In this document: positions 56,696 through 64,000 of the stretch, in pieces | Layout: each line of letters starts with the position of its first letter | How positions within the stretch are numbered: the first letter of the stretch is position 1 | Assembly (NCBI GenBank): GCA_020465985.1 | Contig: JAANYP010002078.1 | Span: 670,687 to 734,686 of the forward strand | Direction of reading: 5' to 3' | DNA length: 64,000 nt | Source: Centrapalus pauciflorus | Taxonomy: Eukaryota; Streptophyta; Magnoliopsida; Asterales; Asteraceae | Position numbers and translations under genes: made by a program | Notes under the pieces: generated by a model | The model's input: the letters and a program-made list of their open reading frames with translations, nothing else | Told to the model about the DNA's origin: nothing | Databases searched by the model: none

Positions 56696-59600
56696 ATGGC
56701 TGGGGCTCTTGTTCAATCCACCATATTTCCTTCTACCGTTTCTGGTGAAAACAAGGTTTCTTCAAAGAGATCGGGTAGTACAAAAGGAGAAGTCAAGATG
56801 ATGCATAGCTTACAAACTCCTCCAATGAGGGTGGCCACTTTCTCTGGTTTGCGAGGAACCAATGCTTTAGACAACTTGGTAAAGAGGGGCCAGGATTTCC
56901 ATTCGAAGGTTGCAGCTGCGACCTCTGTTCGGAAAGCAAAACCTTCGCGAATCGTGCCAAAAGCCATGTTTGAGCGCTTTACAGAGAAAGCTATCAAAGT
57001 TATCATGCTTGCACAAGAGGAGGCAAGACGGCTTGGTCACAACTTTGTGGGTACTGAGCAGATCTTATTAGGTCTTATTGGTGAGGGCACTGGGATTGCA
57101 GCGAAGGTGCTAAAGTCAATGGGAATTAATTTGAAAGATGCGCGTGTGGAGGTAGAGAAGATTATTGGTAGGGGCAGTGGATTTGTTGCTGTAGAGATCC
57201 CATTTACACCTCGTGCGAAGCGTGTTTTGGAACTGTCACTAGAGGAGGCACGTCAACTTGGTAACACCTCTCTCTCCCCATCCTTACGAATTAAAATGTG
57301 CAAGGGGATTATTGGATTACAATATAATTATTTAAGGGTTCTCTTATTTAATACATTGTCTTATATTTCAGGTCATAATTATATTGGATCAGAGCATTTG
57401 CTCCTTGGTTTGCTTCGTGAGGGTGAAGGCGTAGCAGCTCGTGTTCTTGAGAATTTAGGTGCAGACCCAAATAACATTCGCACACAGGCAAGTTTTAATG
57501 TTATGTAGTTTACAGATATTTGGTTATGTTCTATTTTTGGAAAAAAAAAGGAGGGGAAGGGGGGGGGGGGGGGTCAAAATTGGAATTCAACTCCATTTCC
57601 TTGGGGGGTGTATGGTTGAACATTGGTTGGAGTTCATTGATTCAAATGCAAATGAATTGGTAAGTTCCTGTAAGAGATATAAAATTTTCCATGGCACGGA
57701 TGATATATTATAAATCCTTACAAGAATCACGATTTCAAATACTTTCAAGGAGTGTGATATCACTGTCAAAAGAATAAGACTTTAACATACAAAAAATGTC
57801 ATAGACATTAATACATAATCCACCACCGCCGGCCAATGTTAAATTGTTAACACCACTGTCCAACATTCATGAATAACCAGAAATCATAAAATTATCTCCA
57901 AGTTATTGTACAATTTCAATCCATCTTTGTTCCAAGGGATTCTAAACTATGAAGTGGGATCCATCTTCGTTTCAAGAAATCTCATTGTTAGATGCATCAC
58001 AATGGACTTTCCACCTCTTTGTTCCACTGGCAGAGGTGCAATGTCCTCCAAAATAGAACATGCAAACTCAACATTCAAACAATGATTTAAGATTCTAATA
58101 GAAATCGGCCACAAAAACTTTAGGACAAGATAAAAGGATAGTTATAAAATGGTTTTTGAACAAGAAATTATAGGGAGTAATGATTGTTTACAAGTGTTTA
58201 TAATTTAGTTTCAAATATGTAAAATAAAAACAAAGTAGAATTTTCAAACAAATCAATAAAGGCAATTGTGTTATATATCATTCTTTTTTCAAGAGACGTA
58301 ACCAAAGAGAAATATAGAAAAGAATTCATTCTATTTACGCAGATTTTAATTCCTTCAAAAAACAGTATGCAAAACAAACGCAGCCCGCCAGCCCCTGGTT
58401 CACTTCTTATGCAGTATATTCTTTTTTTTTTTTTTTTAATTTAAATCGTCAATTATTTGAGTAGGTTATCAGAATGGTTGGCGAGAGTGCAGAAGCTGTG
58501 GGTGCGGGAGTTGGTGGTGGGAGCTCAGGCAACAAGATGCCGACTCTTGAAGAATATGGCACCAACTTGACAAAGCTAGCGGAAGAGGTATGCTTTGTGC
58601 AAGTTAATTTAAGTGGTTCGCTCCTTATGCAAGTCTTTATCTGCAACTAGTTCTTTGTAATATTATAGGGTAAGCTGGATCCTGTTGTCGGAAGGCAGCC
58701 ACAAATTGAGAGAGTTACTCAAATTCTAGGTCGTCGTACGAAAAACAATCCCTGCCTTATTGGAGAACCTGGTGTTGGGAAGACAGCTATTGCAGAAGGC
58801 CTAGCCCAAAGAATTGCGAATGGTGATGTTCCAGAAACGATAGAGGGGAAGAAGGTGAGTTGCAATTGATAATCATTTACGATTCATAAATTTTAGTATA
58901 ATCTATATGCCCAAGCTGGTATCAACAACTGATTCATCTTATAAAGTTGTTAGTGCCAAAAGATTAGCATGCATGTTATATAGAGACTGTTGTAGACGAT
59001 TTGTATTGATGTATGGTATGCGGAAGTAAAAAGATTATTATGATGATATACATATTTTTGGATCAAAATATTGTTCCTTCTGGCTTAACGTACAGCCTGG
59101 GATTTGTATATTAGGACTAAAGCACGATAAACTTTTGACAGAAAGGAGATTATCTTCTACTTCTTTTCCTTCAGATGCAAGAATTCCAGATTGGATTTAT
59201 GCCTTTTGTGTTTTTCCAGGTGATTACTCTAGATATGGGTCTTCTCGTGGCTGGCACAAAGTATCGTGGAGAGTTTGAGGAGAGACTAAAGAAGTTGATG
59301 GAGGAAATTAAACAAAGTGATGAGATTATTCTATTTATTGATGAGGTTCATACATTAATTGGAGCTGGAGCAGCAGAGGGGGCTATTGATGCTGCTAACA
59401 TATTGAAGCCAGCTCTTGCAAGAGGTGAATTGCAGGTAAGTGATTATTGATGAAATCATGGTAACACTTGATGTGACAGAAAACTAGAAATATTTCTTGC
59501 ATAAAAGCTGGATATGAGTGACCTGCAAAAAGTTCTCTTGCAAAAATTATGCTTCGTTGGGTTACTTATATGATGTCACTAAGAGTCATTGACTCCCAAT

Positions 59601-62540
59601 CTGCCGAGGCGTTGCACACTTGCACCCTTGGACTCCTTACTAGCGGCAGTTAGGTCTCTCTGGCGACGATCGGACTCCATATCTTACCCTTAATCATACA
59701 CAAAGCAATGCTCATATAGAATCTCTGTAAATAATCTTCTGCTGTGAAGGGAGTTCGGTTGTGGCTTTGACAAGTATTGTAGTTCTACCATGGAGTTTTA
59801 GCTATTCATGAACTTTTTATTTTTATACTTGATGTCTGAGGTGGTAAATGGTCGAATTTTACCTGTGCAATGGTTTCTGGGTACAAGTCTCGCCATGCAT
59901 GTGTATCACTTCACGTAAAGGTGTTCACATTATTTTTTGGTGTCGTGATAAAATTTTCTGCGTTGGCTGCTGATCATATATATTTATGATAACAGTCAGT
60001 CAGTATATTATAGCATCACCTAGTCAATTGTAAGAATTTGTGGAGGAAAATTAGTTGGTCATGAGACCTCTGAGGCAACCTATATGTTAGTTTGCTTATC
60101 TTGTCAGGTGGTATCATGTGGTATTTATACTTCCAGATGTCATTTTTTATTTTTTGGTTATTTACATAAAGTCTTCCCATGCAATTGGTGCAGTGTATCG
60201 GTGCAACAACACTTGATGAATACAGGAAGCATATTGAGAAGGACCCGGCACTGGAGAGAAGATTCCAGCCAGTAAAGGTACCAGAGCCAACAGTTGACGA
60301 GACCATACAGATTTTGAAGGGGCTTCGTGAACGATATGAAATCCACCATAAGCTCCGTTACACTGATGAAGCATTAGTGGCTGCGGCACAATTATCATAC
60401 CAGTACATTAGGTACGTGGATGGATACTTATGTTTATCTCCCTTGTACCTTATAATATTGCAAAACATCATTGGTCATAATGTTGATTTAGGATGGTCAT
60501 AGCATTAGCACTGTCTGTATCGTTAGGTTTATAGACCTCATGGAACAAGTCATCTGCAAACATATTTGGTGTCTGTACCTGCATGGTCTGTAAGGAACTC
60601 ATTAAAGACGATTTAAGCCATTTGAAATCTGGATCCATTATAATATATAATCTGAGTTGAAGTTGTGCCAAATAGTATCTAATACCTTCAGTCCAATGTT
60701 ATCTAGCTTGCAAGAGCACAAGGTCTTCCTTTCACTCAAGGCTATGATATTTTATAGCTTTCTCTTGAATCTCTACCGGTTTACCTGATCTCAAGTTCTT
60801 TTTAGTATGTACCTTTTTCTGAGACTGGCTGTATGCATCTGCATGGTATGGTTAGATTAACAGGCCTTAACTTTTATGCAAATGAATTTAGTACTATTCT
60901 GAATGCCTGTACGGAATAAAGTGGTTTATACCAAGGAATTTGTAGTAGGTGGGTGGCCATCATGGCCTTTTTGTTTTGGTTTCGACTATTCAACTGATTA
61001 CCATCTCTTTACATCATCTACAGTGATCGTTTTCTTCCTGATAAGGCAATTGATTTGATCGATGAAGCTGGTTCTCGTGTTCGCCTTCGTCATGCCCAAG
61101 TAGGTGTATTTCTTCAAGTCTTTATCTGCTTGTTTTTGTCTTCCATGGGCCATACATTGATATATATATTTGGCCTGCAGCTCCCAGAGGAAGCCAGAGA
61201 GCTTGAGAAAGAGCTCAGGCAGATAACGAAAGAGAAGAACGAAGCAGTTCGCGGTCAAGATTTTGAGAAGGTACTTTTTTGCTCGTTCTGTTGCTTCTCA
61301 CCGTCGGCTCTGATATCAGTCTTTTGAAGAGAAGTTAATGTTATATAATTGTCTACAGGCTGGGGAGTTGCGGGATAGAGAAATGGATCTGAAGACACAA
61401 ATATCAGCGCTCGTGGATAAAAGCAAAGAGATGAGCAAGGCAGAAACCGAGGCAGGGGAGGATGGTCCAACTGTTACTGAGGTGGACATCCAGCATATTG
61501 TTTCTTCCTGGACCGGCATACCAGTTGAGAAAGTCTCCACGGATGAATCGGACCGCCTCCTCAAGATGGAAGAGACTCTTCACAGGAGAGTCATTGGGCA
61601 GGATGAAGCTGTCAAAGCCATAAGCCGTGCCATTCGTCGTGCCCGTGTTGGACTAAAGAACCCCAACCGTCCCATTGCCAGCTTCATCTTTTCTGGACCC
61701 ACTGGTGTTGGAAAGTCTGAACTTGCTAAAGCACTTGCTGCCTACTACTTCGGCTCAGAAGAAGCCATGATCCGACTGGATATGAGTGAGTTCATGGAGA
61801 GGCATACAGTCTCAAAGCTCATTGGTTCACCTCCTGGTTACGTTGGCTACACAGAAGGTGGTCAATTAACCGAGGCAGTGCGTCGCCGTCCCTACACCGT
61901 TGTGCTCTTTGATGAAATCGAGAAGGCTCACCCTGACGTCTTCAACATGATGCTTCAGATCCTTGAAGATGGAAGATTGACAGACAGCAAAGGTAGAACC
62001 GTAGACTTCAAGAACACTCTTCTGATCATGACATCAAACGTCGGAAGTAGTGTTATCGAGAAGGGTGGGCGAAGGATCGGGTTCGACCTTGACTACGACG
62101 AAAAGGACAGCAGCTACAACAGAATCAAGAGCCTGGTGACGGAAGAACTGAAACAGTATTTCAGGCCAGAATTCTTGAACAGGTTGGACGAGATGATCGT
62201 GTTCAGGCAGCTAACGAAGCTGGAGGTGAAAGAGATAGCAGATATAATGTTGAAGGAAGTGTTTGAGAGGCTGAAGGGTAAAGACATCGAGCTCCAAGTG
62301 ACGGAGAGATTTAGAGATCGGGTGGTGGAGGAAGGATACAACCCAAGTTACGGAGCAAGGCCGTTAAGAAGAGCCATCATGAGGCTGCTCGAAGACAGTA
62401 TGGCGGAGAAGATGCTTGCACGGGATATCAAGGAGGGGGATTCGGTGATCGTTGACGTTGATTCTGATGGTAACGTGACGGTCCTCAACGGTAGCAGCGG
62501 AGCTCCGCCAGAGGCATTGCCAGAACCAATTGAAGTGTAA
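56696..62540 (+). CDS. CLPC1: ClpC chaperone, chloroplastic (Hsp100/Clp ATPase)
   Basis: Nine coding exons: 56696-57260, 57372-57487, 58465-58587, 58669-58854, 59220-59435, 60194-60411, 61024-61099, 61181-61270, 61359-62540. The sum is 2772 nt, 923 aa, close to Arabidopsis ClpC1 (929 aa). The start is the ATG giving MAGALVQST, the family N-terminus; an upstream in-frame ATG (56684) is less likely. Residues 1 to about 90 form a Ser/Lys-rich transit peptide. Double Clp-N repeats follow (FTEKAIKVIMLAQEEARRLG, GTEQILLGLIGEGTG; GSEHLLLGLLREGEG). AAA-1 has Walker A GEPGVGKT (about 300) and Walker B IILFIDE. A UVR-type segment (EKAGELRDREMDL) precedes AAA-2 with Walker A GPTGVGKS (about 643), VLFDEIEKAH, SNVG and arginine-finger region FRPEFLNRLDE. 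Clp-C delivers stromal substrates to ClpP and works at the inner-envelope import motor (family knowledge). The intron after 57487 begins GC, not GT. Confidence 0.96.
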
Positions 62541-62720
62541 ATTTGACCGTTGAGGGAGATACATGTTGTTTGTACTAGTGATGAATTTGCATTTGCATAT
62601 CCATATGCATGGTTGGACCAGATGAAATAGGGGGTTTAGATACTGCAGAATTTTTATAATTTTATTTTAGTAATAAAAGCATGTGTTAAAAGGATTGATA
62701 TTTGGTGGTGTATATCTGGG
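62541..62720 (+). terminator. ClpC 3' UTR with polyadenylation-type signal
   Basis: After the TAA at 62538-62540 the sequence becomes AT-rich, with AGTAATAAAAGC at about 62670-62681 as the likely polyadenylation element. The exact cleavage site cannot be read from DNA. Confidence 0.45.
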
Positions 62721-62944
62721 CTGATCAGATTTTGTACACGTAATACGTTTAAAATGGAATTTCAGTCGTTCGTTCATCATTTAACAAGGTCCCAACTCAA
62801 GATGCGAAGCTCAAACTCAAAAGGAAGGATTGTTGTGATCAAGTTCTTGTGTTTGGATTCTTACAGGCTCTTTATCTCCGGTCTCCACTTCATCCGAAAG
62901 GTAGAATAATCTTTTATGACCTATCACGTATATCGTTGCTTAGT
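62721..62944. other. Spacer downstream of ClpC
   Basis: Nothing recognised between the ClpC 3' UTR and the hAT MITE. Confidence 0.6.
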
Positions 62945-63445
62945 CAATGTTATTAAAAGCGAAAGTCGCACTGGAGGCGACATGCCTTGATCAGGACCAA
63001 GTCGAGAGGCGCAAAAAGGCGAGAGCCCGAGCGAAGAGAACCAACTAAAATTTAGAAAATACTTTACATGACAATGTTACCATAAAGACAAAATAAAAGC
63101 ATATTGTGTAGAATCATAGATATAATATCAAATACACTACATCGATCCATAATTATTAGTAGTGACAAACAAATTAAAATGTTTCAAAAGATTGCGTAAG
63201 CAAACCAGAGTGCCGAAGTCAATCTTCAATCAACCTTTAATGTTTTCTAGGGGTATAATTGACCATGCAAACTATGTTTTATGTCTTAAAATCCTAATAG
63301 ATGTTTATGAAACAAGGCGCTCTACTCTCACCTAACTCCCTAGGACTAGTCGTACAAGGCGCTCCTGAACATCTTAAAGGCGCCAAGCCTGAAATGGCCT
63401 GGCCTTAGAGACTTGTCACAGAGGCGCATGCCTTTAATAACATTG
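62945..63445. mobile_element. hAT MITE with perfect 8-bp TSD
   Basis: Ends CAATGTTATTAAAAGC (left) and, reversed, CAATGTTATTAAAGGC (right). The perfect 8-bp duplication TGCTTAGT lies at 62937-62944 and 63446-63453. Subterminal GGCGC/GCGCC clusters face each other. No transposase. Confidence 0.88.
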
Positions 63446-63453
63446 TGCTTAGT

Positions 63454-64000
63454 TACTTATATCTAACAACGATCCATGTGGTTCGGAGGTATTTATGATT
63501 TTAGTCCCCTTCAAGTTTTTTTTTTACACCACAGGTCCAAAAATATAAACCTTTAATACAAATAGTCTAATCGACCGTTAAACCAACTAAGACACAGTGG
63601 CATTTTTGTCATTTTTAACATCATCAAACAAAAACTCATTAAGATCATCAAGAACAATAACACATAAAAAGGATCATCAAACACTTAAAATTCATCTAAA
63701 TTTAAAAGTCAAATTTGAAATATATGCTTTCATCATCAAATTATACCCTAAAACCAACGTCAAGTTCGAAGATATCGATCATCAAAGACAATAATGCGCA
63801 CGACCACCTCCATTAGACACAGACATTAACACCAATATAAACACAAAAGAACACCATGAAACCTCACTAAAAAAAAATTCAAATCATAACATAACTCATA
63901 TTAAACTAACAAATGTAGAAGAAGAGCGAAAATGGTGTCTTAAAGTGATCCATTCCAATCAAGAAGAAGAATATTAAACAATATTATATTTGTAATAAAA
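63454..64000. other. Window end, intergenic
   Basis: AT-rich sequence without a recognisable gene; the plus-strand frame at 63597-63794 has no family resemblance. Around 63470-63620 the sequence (ACCACAGGTCCAAAAATATA..., TGGCATTTTTGTCATTTTTA) resembles the arm of a long-TIR MULE like the one at 7578, but any second arm would lie beyond the window. Confidence 0.4.

Noticed and set aside
1..64000. CRISPR arrays, operons, prophage or defence islands
   Set aside because: Gene structure is eukaryotic throughout; no regularly spaced repeats or prokaryotic gene clusters are present.

Overview
This is nuclear DNA from a flowering plant, almost certainly a eudicot. The genes are split by many short AT-rich GT-AG introns and encode plant-type proteins: a plastid ClpC chaperone with transit peptide, a PHT4-type anion transporter, AP-1 mu, FIP37, and a LIMYB-type Myb/SANT-like protein. 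Intergenic DNA is AT-rich and full of transposable elements with readable target-site duplications (TSDs). I cannot name the species.

Layout: 1-683 (minus) is the 5' part of a PHT4;6/ANTR5-like transporter, followed by its leader. 2.4-9.8 kb is transposon-rich: a foldback MITE, two Helitron-type 3' ends, a tRNA-derived SINE with a 13-bp TSD, a hAT MITE, a 0.42-kb tandem duplication, a Pack-MULE-like element with a 9-bp TSD, and a LINE 3' end. 9851-17380 (plus) is a chimeric gene model. The first eight exons of a FIP37 (WTAP family) gene have exons 6-8 duplicated in phase, and are followed in frame by two exons encoding a LIMYB-type Myb/SANT-like protein. 20345-30902 (plus) is the complete 14-exon FIP37 paralogue from the same segmental duplication. 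31.4-32.7 kb is a LINE remnant. 34107-38647 (minus) is a nine-exon OCRE/G-patch gene. 41838-45311 (minus) is an 11-exon AP-1 mu gene. 45.8-49.0 kb holds two related PIF/Harbinger elements, one with an intact 434-codon Myb-like ORF1. 49.7-55.0 kb is a MITE cluster, ending in a MULE foldback. 55.3-62.7 kb (plus) is a complete ClpC gene, followed by a hAT MITE with a perfect 8-bp TSD.

The main discovery candidate is the 9.85-17.4 kb chimera. Exons 6, 7 and 8 form a phase 0/0 module, so its tandem duplication keeps the frame. The second copy of exon 8 ends in phase 0 at a GT donor, and the Myb/SANT exon begins in phase 0 at an AG acceptor. I find no internal stop over 13 exons (552 aa predicted). 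If transcribed as one unit, it joins the N-terminal coiled coil of an m6A-writer subunit to a DNA-binding-type domain. The alternative is a broken FIP37 copy next to an independent LIMYB-like gene. The full-length paralogue lies 3 kb downstream and serves as an internal reference: it dates two transposon insertions and reveals its own six-codon deletion.

The other genes are single-copy housekeeping loci with no functional link visible from their order: Golgi phosphate export, RNA processing, clathrin-coat sorting and plastid protein quality control. All exon models were built by hand from splice sites, reading frame and family knowledge. No alignment, transcript or database search was run.
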